Source: Xanthobacteraceae bacterium (lineage in GTDB: Bacteria; Pseudomonadota; Alphaproteobacteria; Rhizobiales; Xanthobacteraceae). Taken from it: DNA of 18,395 bases. The notes below the pieces were generated by a model that did not search any database, was not told the DNA's origin, and worked only from the letters and a program-made list of their open reading frames with translations. A program made the translations under genes and the position numbers. Shown here in pieces: positions 1-5,840 of this stretch. The stretch covers positions 1 through 18,395 of the forward strand of contig JASHSY010000350.1 of NCBI GenBank assembly GCA_030040825.1, read 5' to 3'. Numbering within the stretch: the first letter of the stretch is position 1; each line of letters starts with the position of its first letter.

Positions 1-687
1 TTTTTCCTGCGCGGCGCCGCCAGCCTCGGCGCGCTCGCGGTGTTGTCCGGTTGCGACATCATCGACGGCGACACTTCAGAGAACGCATTGCGTGTGATCT
101 CGAAGTTCAACGACCGCGTCCAGGCGTTGTTGTTCAACCCGAACACGCTGGCACCCGAATATCCGGAAAGTATGATCACGCGGCCGTTCCCGTTCAACGC
201 CTATTACAGCGAGCTCGAAGCGCCCGATATCGATCCGGACAGGTGGCAGCTCGAAATCGGCGGCCTGGTCGACAACAAGAAGCCGTGGACTTTGCCTGAG
301 CTTAACAAGCTGCCGGAAGTCTCACAGATCACCCGCCATGTCTGCGTCGAGGGTTGGAGCGCGATCGGCTCGTGGCAGGGCGTCAAGCTTTCCGATTTCC
401 TTAAGATGATCGGCGCCGATACGCGGGCCAAATACGTCTGGTTCCAGTGCGCCGAGGGCTATTCCAACACCATCGACATGCCGACTGCGCTGCACCCGCA
501 GACCCAGCTCACGCTCAAATTCGATCACCAGACGCTACCGCGCGCGTACGGTTTTCCGGTGAAGATCCGTATCCCCACCAAACTCGGCTTCAAAAATCCG
601 AAATACGTTACCGCGATGTGGGTGCAGAATAACGACGCCGGCGGTTACTGGGAGAACCAGGGCTATAACTGGTTCAGCGGGCAGTAG
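1..687 (+). CDS. Molybdopterin-dependent oxidoreductase, sulfite oxidase/MsrP-type catalytic subunit (5' end outside window)
   Basis: The frame is open from base 1, so the true start lies upstream. The first visible residues, FFLRGAASLGALAVLSGCD, look like the tail of a Tat signal (x-F-L-R-G, hydrophobic stretch) ending in a lipobox L-S-G-C with the cysteine codon at 52-54. I infer an exported, possibly lipid-anchored protein. The body matches the sulfite oxidase molybdopterin fold. RHVCVEGWS, with its Cys codon at 343-345, is the expected molybdenum-ligating cysteine, followed by a WFQCAEGYS segment and a basic RIPTKLGFKNPKYV stretch typical of cofactor binding. Family members reduce or oxidise small S- or N-oxides in the periplasm, often with a membrane heme b partner. 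No such partner is in the window, but it could lie upstream. The physiological substrate cannot be told. The gene ends in TAG. Confidence 0.85.
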   Translation, partial: FFLRGAASLGALAVLSGCDIIDGDTSENALRVISKFNDRVQALLFNPNTLAPEYPESMITRPFPFNAYYSELEAPDIDPDRWQLEIGGLVDNKKPWTLPELNKLPEVSQITRHVCVEGWSAIGSWQGVKLSDFLKMIGADTRAKYVWFQCAEGYSNTIDMPTALHPQTQLTLKFDHQTLPRAYGFPVKIRIPTKLGFKNPKYVTAMWVQNNDAGGYWENQGYNWFSGQ

Positions 688-740
688 CGGCGGCCGGCTG
701 GCGCGGCTTGCCAATCAAACGATAGACCGATAGCAAGCCG

Positions 741-855
741 TCATGCCCGGCCTTGCGCCGGGCATCCACGCCTTCAAATCACGCGATGGCAAGACGTGGA
801 TGGCCGGCACAAAAGGGCGTTCACGCCCGTCTTCGACGGCTATGCCCGGCCACGA
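741..855. repeat. REP-like palindromic repeat between the molybdoenzyme and leuB
   Basis: The spacer holds a compact set of inverted repeats. An 8 bp stem at 743-750 (atgcccgg) pairs with 758-765 (ccgggcat) across 7 nt. A second perfect hairpin pairs gggcgt (815-820) with acgccc (823-828). A right-hand copy of the atgcccggcc core lies at 842-851, and catccacg/cgtggat arms (near 763-770 and 795-801) face each other. The wording resembles the tgcccgg...ccgggcat repeats I associate with intergenic DNA of Bradyrhizobium-like genomes. That family assignment is from memory. It lies 22-136 bp upstream of the leuB start. The rest of the 189 bp spacer (688-876) shows nothing else clear. Confidence 0.6.
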
Positions 856-876
856 CGAATCAGCGAGGCGTTATTC

Positions 877-1989
877 ATGGCCACCTACAAGCTCCTTCTT
901 CTCCCCGGCGACGGCATCGGTCCGGAAGTTATGGCCGAAGTAAAGCGCCTGCTACGCTTCTATGCCGACAAGGGCATTGCCAGTTTCGCGACTGAAGAAG
1001 GTCTCGTCGGCGGCTGCTGCTACGACGCATACAAAGTCTCCATCACCGAGGAGACGATGGCAAAGGCGCATGCCGCCGACGCCGTCATCTTCGGCGCCTG
1101 CGGCGGCCCGAAATGGGACAACGTGCCCTACGACGCTCGGCCGGAGGCCGGTCTGCTACGGCTTCGCAAGGACCTCGGCCTGTTCGCCAACATCCGCCCG
1201 GCGATCTGTTATCCGGCGCTGGCGGACTCATCGAGCCTGAAACGCGAAGTGGTCGAAGGGCTCGACATCATCATTCTGCGCGAGTTGACCGGCGGCGTGT
1301 ATTTCGGCGAACCGAAGACGATCACCGATCTGGGCAACGGTCAGAAGCGCGCCATCGATACGCAGGTCTACGACACCTATGAGATCGACCGCATCGCGCG
1401 CGTCGGCTTCGAGTTGGCGCGCACGCGGCGGAAAAAGGTTACCTCGATGGAGAAGCGCAACGTCATGAAGACCGGCGTGCTGTGGCGCGAGGTGGTCGGC
1501 GAAGTGCATTCGCGCGGCTACACGGATGTCGAGCTCGAACACATGCTGGCGGATGCCGGCGGCATGCAACTGGTCCGCTGGCCGAAGCAGTTCGACGTCA
1601 TCGTCACCGATAATTTGTTCGGCGACATGCTCTCCGACATCGCGGCGATGCTGACCGGTTCGCTTGGTATGTTGCCGTCCGCTTCGCTCGGTGAAGTCGA
1701 TCCCAAGACCAAACGGCGCAAGGCGCTGTATGAGCCGGTGCATGGATCGGCCCCCGATATCGCCGGTAAGGGCATTGCCAATCCAATCGCCATGCTCGCG
1801 TCATTCGGCATGGCGCTGCGCTATTCGTTCGACATGGGCAAGGAGGCCGACCGGCTCGACGCCGCGATCGCCGCAGTGTTGAGCAAGGGATTACGCACCG
1901 CCGACATCAAGTCGGATGGCGCCCGGACCGTCAGCACGAGCGAAATGGGGGAAGCGATCGTCGGCGAGCTTGCGCGGCTCCACGCCTAA
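877..1989 (+). CDS. leuB: 3-isopropylmalate dehydrogenase
   Basis: This enzyme oxidatively decarboxylates (2R,3S)-3-isopropylmalate to 2-oxoisocaproate with NAD+, the third specific step of leucine synthesis in the cytosol. The protein of 370 aa has the family's usual length. Visible motifs are the N-terminal LLLLPGDGIGPEV, RELTGGVYFGEPK, the KRNVMKTG segment, the metal-binding DNLFGDMLSDIAAML stretch, and the C-terminal YEPVHGSAPDIAGKGIANP nucleotide-binding signature. I chose the ATG at 877 because GAGG (865-868) stands 8 nt upstream and MATYKLLLLPGDG is the normal N-terminus. The frame is open upstream to 796, but that part runs through the palindromic repeat. leuC and leuD lie elsewhere in the window on the opposite strand, so the leu genes are clustered but not one operon. 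It converges on a minus-strand small gene 23 bp away. Confidence 0.96.
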   Translation: MATYKLLLLPGDGIGPEVMAEVKRLLRFYADKGIASFATEEGLVGGCCYDAYKVSITEETMAKAHAADAVIFGACGGPKWDNVPYDARPEAGLLRLRKDLGLFANIRPAICYPALADSSSLKREVVEGLDIIILRELTGGVYFGEPKTITDLGNGQKRAIDTQVYDTYEIDRIARVGFELARTRRKKVTSMEKRNVMKTGVLWREVVGEVHSRGYTDVELEHMLADAGGMQLVRWPKQFDVIVTDNLFGDMLSDIAAMLTGSLGMLPSASLGEVDPKTKRRKALYEPVHGSAPDIAGKGIANPIAMLASFGMALRYSFDMGKEADRLDAAIAAVLSKGLRTADIKSDGARTVSTSEMGEAIVGELARLHA

Positions 1990-2012
1990 CAATACGCCGC
2001 TGTGCGGGGCGA

Positions 2013-2396
2013 TCAGTACGGTGTCGGATAATTTGCGCCAAATCCCGGCAGCAGGTCCGGTTGCGCCAGCGGGGCGCCGCCGATACCAGCCGTGTCGGGT
2101 CCGAAATACCAATAAGCCCGGCCGGGATCGCCGCCCGGCGGAAACGCATAATCGTTGGTTCGCGGATAGCCGACCGGGACTTCGTTGCCGACGTCAAGGT
2201 AAGACCGCCGCTGAACCACGATTACGGTGGTGCTGCCGTCGGGATTGTGGATGATCGTGCGCGTCGGCTGAATTACCGTGCCCGCCGCGGAACGCTCGAT
2301 TGGAGGCTGTTTCTTTTTGTGTTGCGTTTGTGCGGAGGCAGTTATGGCTGACAAACCGAAAATGACGCCGGCTACAAACAAGACGGTGAACCGCAT
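2013..2396 (-). CDS. Small exported protein of unknown function (Pro/Gly/Tyr-rich)
   Basis: The 127-residue product begins MRFTVLFVAGVIFGLSAITASAQ, a clear Sec signal peptide with an A-S-A-Q cleavage region. A lysine-rich stretch follows, then a TTVIVVQRRSY segment and a C-terminal half rich in Pro, Gly and Tyr (YAFPPGGDPGRAYWYFGPD). The start at 2396 is supported by GAGGGG immediately upstream; the frame is open further to 2552, but without a signal-peptide context. I do not recognise a named domain. Composition suggests a periplasmic or envelope protein. It converges with leuB and diverges from asd across a 401 bp spacer. Confidence 0.75.
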   Translation of the reverse strand: MRFTVLFVAGVIFGLSAITASAQTQHKKKQPPIERSAAGTVIQPTRTIIHNPDGSTTVIVVQRRSYLDVGNEVPVGYPRTNDYAFPPGGDPGRAYWYFGPDTAGIGGAPLAQPDLLPGFGANYPTPY

Positions 2397-2714
2397 GACC
2401 CCTCGCTTTGATTCGTGGCAGTGTATCCGCACTACGCTGCCGGCAATAGTGCTAGCGTAGCGTCTTTGGAACCCGCCGTCCGCCTCCCCAGTTCCCGCCG
2501 ATTTTATCATATTGTTTATAAAGGGGAAATATCGTCGGCCGGTGCTCCGCATTATCGCTCGCCATTCGACTGCGGCCGGCTCCGGGCCGGCGTGCCGCTT
2601 GGGCTAGATTGGGCCGTCCCGCCGCAGCGGCGACTGCCTCCTGACGGACTCCCAATTTGCCGCGTGGCCCTACGCCAAGGCAAATCGCGGATTATCTGGC
2701 GAGGCGCTGTGCAA

Positions 2715-2755
2715 CGCGAACATTTCACCACCCTAAACCCGACATTGTGTTCGCG
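2715..2755. promoter_or_regulatory. 8 bp inverted repeat upstream of asd
   Basis: cgcgaaca (2715-2722) is perfectly complementary to tgttcgcg (2748-2755) with a 25 nt spacer. It could be an operator with separated half-sites or an RNA stem. The right arm overlaps the proposed -35 of the asd promoter. Only the dyad itself is seen directly. Confidence 0.3.
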
Positions 2756-2774
2756 GCAGTTCTCTCGTAGAAAA
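2745..2774 (+). promoter_or_regulatory. Possible sigma70-type promoter for asd
   Basis: TTGTGT (2745-2750) and TAGAAA (2769-2774) are separated by 18 bp. A start near 2781 would leave a short leader containing GGAG (about 2786-2790) before the ATG at 2798. Matches to consensus are moderate, so this is a candidate only. Confidence 0.25.
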
Positions 2775-2797
2775 CGGCCCCCAATGGAGTTCTGACA

Positions 2798-3832
2798 ATG
2801 GGTTACAGCGTCGCCGTGGTAGGCGCGACCGGCAATGTCGGCCGGGAAATTTTGGGCATCCTGGCCGAGCGGGAGTTTCCCGCCGACGAAGTCGTGCCCA
2901 TTGCCTCGCGCCGTAGCCAGGGCGTCGAGGTGTCGTACGGCGAGCGGACGCTGAAAGTCAAAGCACTTGAACACTATGATTTCTCGGGGATCGATATCTG
3001 CTTGATGTCGGCCGGCGCCGCCGTCTCGAAGGAATGGGCGCCGAAGATCGCCGCGGCCGGCGCTGTGGTGATCGATAATTCTTCGTGCTGGCGCTACGAT
3101 TCCGACGTTCCGCTGATCGTGCCCGAGGTCAACGCCGATGCCATCGGGGGTTTTCGGAAACGCAACATTATCGCCAATCCGAACTGCTCGACCGCGCAGC
3201 TCGTCGTCGCGCTCAAGCCGCTGCATGATCGCGCCCGGATCAAGCGGGTCGTGGTCGCAACCTATCAGTCGGTTTCCGGCGCCGGTAAAGACGCTATGGA
3301 TGAATTGTTCACCCAGACGAAGGCGGTATTCCAGATCGATGAAGTTGCGCCGAAGAAGTTCACCAAGCGGATAGCTTTCAACGTCATTCCGCAAATCGAT
3401 GTGTTCATGGAAGACGGCTTCACCAAGGAAGAATGGAAGATGGTGGTCGAGACCAAGAAGATTCTCGACCCGAAGATCAAGCTCGTCGCCACCTGCGTGC
3501 GCGTACCGGTGTTCATCGGCCATTCGGAGGCGGTCAACATCGAGTTCGAAAACCCGATCACCGCCGACGAGGCGCGTGATATCTTGCGCAGCGCGCCCGG
3601 TTGCATCGTCATCGATAAGCGCGAGCCCGGCGGTTACGTGACGCCGTATGAGTCAGCGGGCGAGGACGCAACCTATATCAGCCGCATCCGCGAAGATGCG
3701 ACGATCGAGAACGGCCTGTCGCTATGGGTCGTCTCCGACAATCTGCGCAAAGGCGCCGCTCTCAACGCCATTCAGATCGCCGAAGCACTGATCAGCCGCA
3801 AACTGATTATCGCGAAGCGGAAGGCTGCCTGA
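2798..3832 (+). CDS. asd: Aspartate-semialdehyde dehydrogenase
   Basis: This enzyme reduces beta-aspartyl phosphate to aspartate semialdehyde with NADPH, the branch-point step for lysine, diaminopimelate, threonine and methionine. The 344 aa length is normal. The N-terminal Rossmann motif VVGATGNVGREIL (residues 7-19) binds NADP. The catalytic Cys130 is in ANPNCSTAQLVVALKPL. Further markers are TYQSVSGAGKDAMDEL and the RVPVFIGHSEAVNIEF substrate region. A GGAG ribosome site lies just before the ATG. The 3' end overlaps the convergent carbonic anhydrase gene by 26 bp. asd near leuB and leuC/leuD is an arrangement I associate with Hyphomicrobiales. Confidence 0.96.
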   Translation: MGYSVAVVGATGNVGREILGILAEREFPADEVVPIASRRSQGVEVSYGERTLKVKALEHYDFSGIDICLMSAGAAVSKEWAPKIAAAGAVVIDNSSCWRYDSDVPLIVPEVNADAIGGFRKRNIIANPNCSTAQLVVALKPLHDRARIKRVVVATYQSVSGAGKDAMDELFTQTKAVFQIDEVAPKKFTKRIAFNVIPQIDVFMEDGFTKEEWKMVVETKKILDPKIKLVATCVRVPVFIGHSEAVNIEFENPITADEARDILRSAPGCIVIDKREPGGYVTPYESAGEDATYISRIREDATIENGLSLWVVSDNLRKGAALNAIQIAEALISRKLIIAKRKAA

Positions 3833-4484
3833 ACAGGCGCGCGTGCTCGCTGGCTGCAACTTGTACGAACGCGCCGGTCCTTTCGTCACGCACCGAAAGC
3901 TTGCCGGTGGCGACGCCGAAATAGGCGCCGTGTGTGGCGACCGCACTGCTTTCGATCAGCTGGCGCAGGCGCGGGAAGGTGAGCAGATTGGCCAGGCTGT
4001 TGCCGATGTTCGCCTGCTCCAGACGCATCAGATATTCGGCGTGCGAGAGCCCGTCCGGCGAACCGGCTTTTTCCACGGCCGGCGCCATCAAGCGCATCCA
4101 GTTGCCGATGAAGTCGCCAGGCGTTAGCGGCGCGGCTTTTTCGGCAAAAGCTTTTACCCCGCCGCAATGGGCATGGCCGAGCACGACGATGTGCTTGACC
4201 TTCAGCGCTGCGAAAGCGAATTCCAGTGCCGCCGAAACACCGTGCGCGTTGCCGTCTGGCTGATACGGTGGAACGATATTGGCGATATTGCGGACCACGA
4301 ACAGCTCGCCGGGCCGCGCATCGAAGATGACTTCCGGTGAAACGCGCGAGTCACAGCAGCCGATGACCAAAATTTCCGGCGATTGGCCGCTCTCGGCGAG
4401 CTCCCGATAACGGTTCTGCTCATGCGAGAGCCGGCCGTCGAGAAAAGCGCGGTAGCCTTCGATCAGGCGTTGCGGAAAAGCCAT
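3807..4484 (-). CDS. Beta-class carbonic anhydrase
   Basis: This zinc enzyme interconverts CO2 and bicarbonate in the cytoplasm. The 225 aa length fits the beta class. Ligands and catalytic dyad are visible: Cys43, Asp45 and Arg47 in IGCCDSRVSPE, then His104 and Cys107 in VLGHAHCGGV. RPGELFVVRNIANIVPPY is the conserved segment between them. It resembles the CynT-type branch more than plant-type enzymes. The stop lies inside the asd 3' end (26 bp tail-to-tail overlap). Upstream, 12 bp away on the same strand, is a small secreted-protein gene, so the two may be cotranscribed. The bicarbonate product is the substrate of the PEP carboxylase encoded about 1.4 kb to the right, a plausible but unproven link. 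Confidence 0.95.
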   Translation of the reverse strand: MAFPQRLIEGYRAFLDGRLSHEQNRYRELAESGQSPEILVIGCCDSRVSPEVIFDARPGELFVVRNIANIVPPYQPDGNAHGVSAALEFAFAALKVKHIVVLGHAHCGGVKAFAEKAAPLTPGDFIGNWMRLMAPAVEKAGSPDGLSHAEYLMRLEQANIGNSLANLLTFPRLRQLIESSAVATHGAYFGVATGKLSVRDERTGAFVQVAASEHARLFRQPSASR

Positions 4485-4496
4485 TGTCGCGCTGCG

Positions 4497-4772
4497 TCAG
4501 CCCCGGCAGGCCCGTAAATAGGCGGTACGGGCGCCGCGCTCGGATTCGACCATCGGAATCGGCTGACTGAGGCACCACTGGAAATGAATGCCCTCGTCGG
4601 GCGTCCAGCGGGGTCCTCTAATGCCGGCAACACACCGCGGATTGGCCAGCCCGGCGCGCATCTGGTTCACCGCCGCCCTTGCATAGTCGCGGCAGAAATC
4701 CGGGGGAGCTGCTTGCGCGGAAAGCGACATCGCGGATGCGAGCGCGGCCGCAGCAATGAGCTTGGTGACCAC
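4497..4772 (-). CDS. Small exported protein with four cysteines, unknown function
   Basis: Starting at the GTG at 4772, the product is 91 aa: a signal peptide (VTKLIAAAALASAMSLSAQA, cleavage near A-Q-A) and a mature part with four cysteines in the pattern DFC...PRC...QWC...RAC, which could form two disulfides in the periplasm. An upstream in-frame ATG at 4784 exists, but GGAGG sits between it and the GTG with a 5 nt spacer. No comparable site precedes the ATG, so I prefer the GTG. I recognise the general pattern (Cys-rich tail with RW and WC) from hypothetical proteins of Hyphomicrobiales but know no function. It lies 12 bp upstream of the carbonic anhydrase gene and diverges from the CoA ester lyase. 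Confidence 0.75.
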   Translation of the reverse strand: MVTKLIAAAALASAMSLSAQAAPPDFCRDYARAAVNQMRAGLANPRCVAGIRGPRWTPDEGIHFQWCLSQPIPMVESERGARTAYLRACRG

Positions 4773-4874
4773 ATAATCCTCCATGAAGGCGCGTCGGTTA
4801 TGCCCGCGCATCATGTCCGGTTGGCATGGCGCCTGCAAGCCGGTTACGTTGCGCCTCCGACGAAGGAGCAAGTC

Positions 4875-5747
4875 ATGACCATCCGGCCGCGGCGCAGCGT
4901 ACTTTACATGCCCGGTTCCAATGCTCGGGCGATGGAGAAAGCGCGCACGCTGCCGGCCGATGCGGTCATTCTCGATCTCGAAGACGCGGTCGCGCCCGAC
5001 GCCAAGGCGCTGGCGCGCGATTTGATCGTACAGGCGCTCAAGCAGGGCGGCTTCGGCCGCCGCGAAGTGCTGGTGCGGATCAACGGGCTCGATACCGCCT
5101 GGTGGCGCGACGATCTCGCTGTCGCCGCCGCCAAACCCGATGCGATGCTGGTGCCGAAGATTTCAAGCCCCGATCAATTGCGTGAGGTGGCGAAGCATAT
5201 GGTGGGGGTCCGCGCCGAGGCTCACGTCCGCATCTGGGCCATGATGGAGACGCCGCTCGCCATGCTCAATGCGCGCGATATCGCGGCTGCGGCGCAAGAG
5301 GAGGGCACGCGGCTCGCCGGCTTCGTCATGGGAACCAACGATCTTGCCAAGGACACGCGCGCGCGGCTCCTGCCCGGCCGGGCGCCGATGCTGCCGTGGC
5401 TGATGAATTGTGTGGCGGCGGCGCGTGCTTTCGGCATCGATATTCTCGACGGCGTTTACAACGACATCGGCAATGCGGAGGGCTTTGCGGCCGAGTGCGC
5501 CCAGGCACGCGATCTCGGCTTCGACGGCAAGACCCTCATCCATCCGCAGCAGATTGGGGCCTGCAATGAAGCGTTCTCGCCGAGCGCGGCGGAGGTGGCA
5601 TGGGCGCGGAAAATCATCGCTGCCTTCGATCTGCCGGAGAATGCCGATAAAGGCGTCATTTCCGTCGACGGCCGCATGGTCGAGCGGTTGCATGCCGACA
5701 TGGGACGGCGGACGGTAGCGATCGCCGATGCGATCGCGCAGGCATAA
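4875..5747 (+). CDS. HpcH/HpaI aldolase/citrate lyase family CoA ester lyase (CitE/malyl-CoA lyase-like)
   Basis: The 290 aa protein is a TIM-barrel C-C lyase of the CitE superfamily. Visible landmarks are SVLYMPGSNARAMEKA (substrate loop), VILDLEDAV (31-39, acidic), REVLVRIN with Arg68, METPLAMLNA with metal-binding Glu125, GTNDLAKDTRA with Asp156, and FDGKTLIHPQQI near residues 216-227. These Arg/Glu/Asp positions match family members acting on malyl-CoA, beta-methylmalyl-CoA or citramalyl-CoA. The exact substrate cannot be read from sequence. The ATG at 4875 is preceded by AAGGAG (4863-4868); the frame is open upstream to 4584 but runs antisense through another gene. It is followed after 93 bp by ppc on the same strand. 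In serine-cycle methylotrophs malyl-CoA lyase and ppc are also neighbours, but no malate thiokinase genes are seen here. Confidence 0.88.
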   Translation: MTIRPRRSVLYMPGSNARAMEKARTLPADAVILDLEDAVAPDAKALARDLIVQALKQGGFGRREVLVRINGLDTAWWRDDLAVAAAKPDAMLVPKISSPDQLREVAKHMVGVRAEAHVRIWAMMETPLAMLNARDIAAAAQEEGTRLAGFVMGTNDLAKDTRARLLPGRAPMLPWLMNCVAAARAFGIDILDGVYNDIGNAEGFAAECAQARDLGFDGKTLIHPQQIGACNEAFSPSAAEVAWARKIIAAFDLPENADKGVISVDGRMVERLHADMGRRTVAIADAIAQA

Positions 5748-5768
5748 ACCGATCTGGGCGGTCGAACG

Positions 5769-5807
5769 TTGCGCGTTACCGCTTTACCCTGATATCGTTC
5801 GGTAACG
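5769..5807 (+). promoter_or_regulatory. Putative ppc promoter with flanking 8 bp dyad
   Basis: TTGCGC (5769-5774) and TATCGT (5793-5798) are separated by 18 bp. The inverted repeat cgttaccg (5774-5781) / cggtaacg (5800-5807) brackets the -10-like element, with an 18 nt spacer between arms. This arrangement would suit a repressor or activator site. There is no T-run, so a terminator for the upstream lyase gene is less likely. Confidence 0.35.
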
Positions 5808-5840
5808 GATCTGAGCACATCCTTCTAAGCCGTCGGCGCT

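Larger units (their letters stand above)
2397..2797. other. Divergent intergenic region (401 bp) between small secreted gene and asd
   Basis: No convincing gene is seen here. Three structures stand out: an inverted repeat ctacgct (2432-2438) / agcgtag (2454-2460) in the leader of the minus-strand gene; an A+T-rich island around 2501-2523 in otherwise G+C-rich DNA; and an 8 bp dyad 43-83 bp before asd. An open frame at 2415-2795 on the plus strand has no ribosome site and an unconvincing composition. Confidence 0.5.

Noticed and set aside
796..876. 27-residue upstream extension of leuB
   Set aside because: It is translated repeat DNA, while a good ribosome site and the usual LeuB N-terminus point to the ATG at 877.
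2415..2795. 126-codon plus-strand frame in the spacer before asd
   Set aside because: No ribosome site, a mixed basic composition, and it runs through the likely promoter region of asd.
2552..3523. 323-codon minus-strand frame opposite asd
   Set aside because: It lies antisense to most of asd, lacks a ribosome site and family motifs, and is explained by codon bias.
4584..4874. 97-residue upstream extension of the CoA ester lyase
   Set aside because: It runs antisense through the four-cysteine gene; the ATG at 4875 has AAGGAG and the usual family N-terminus.
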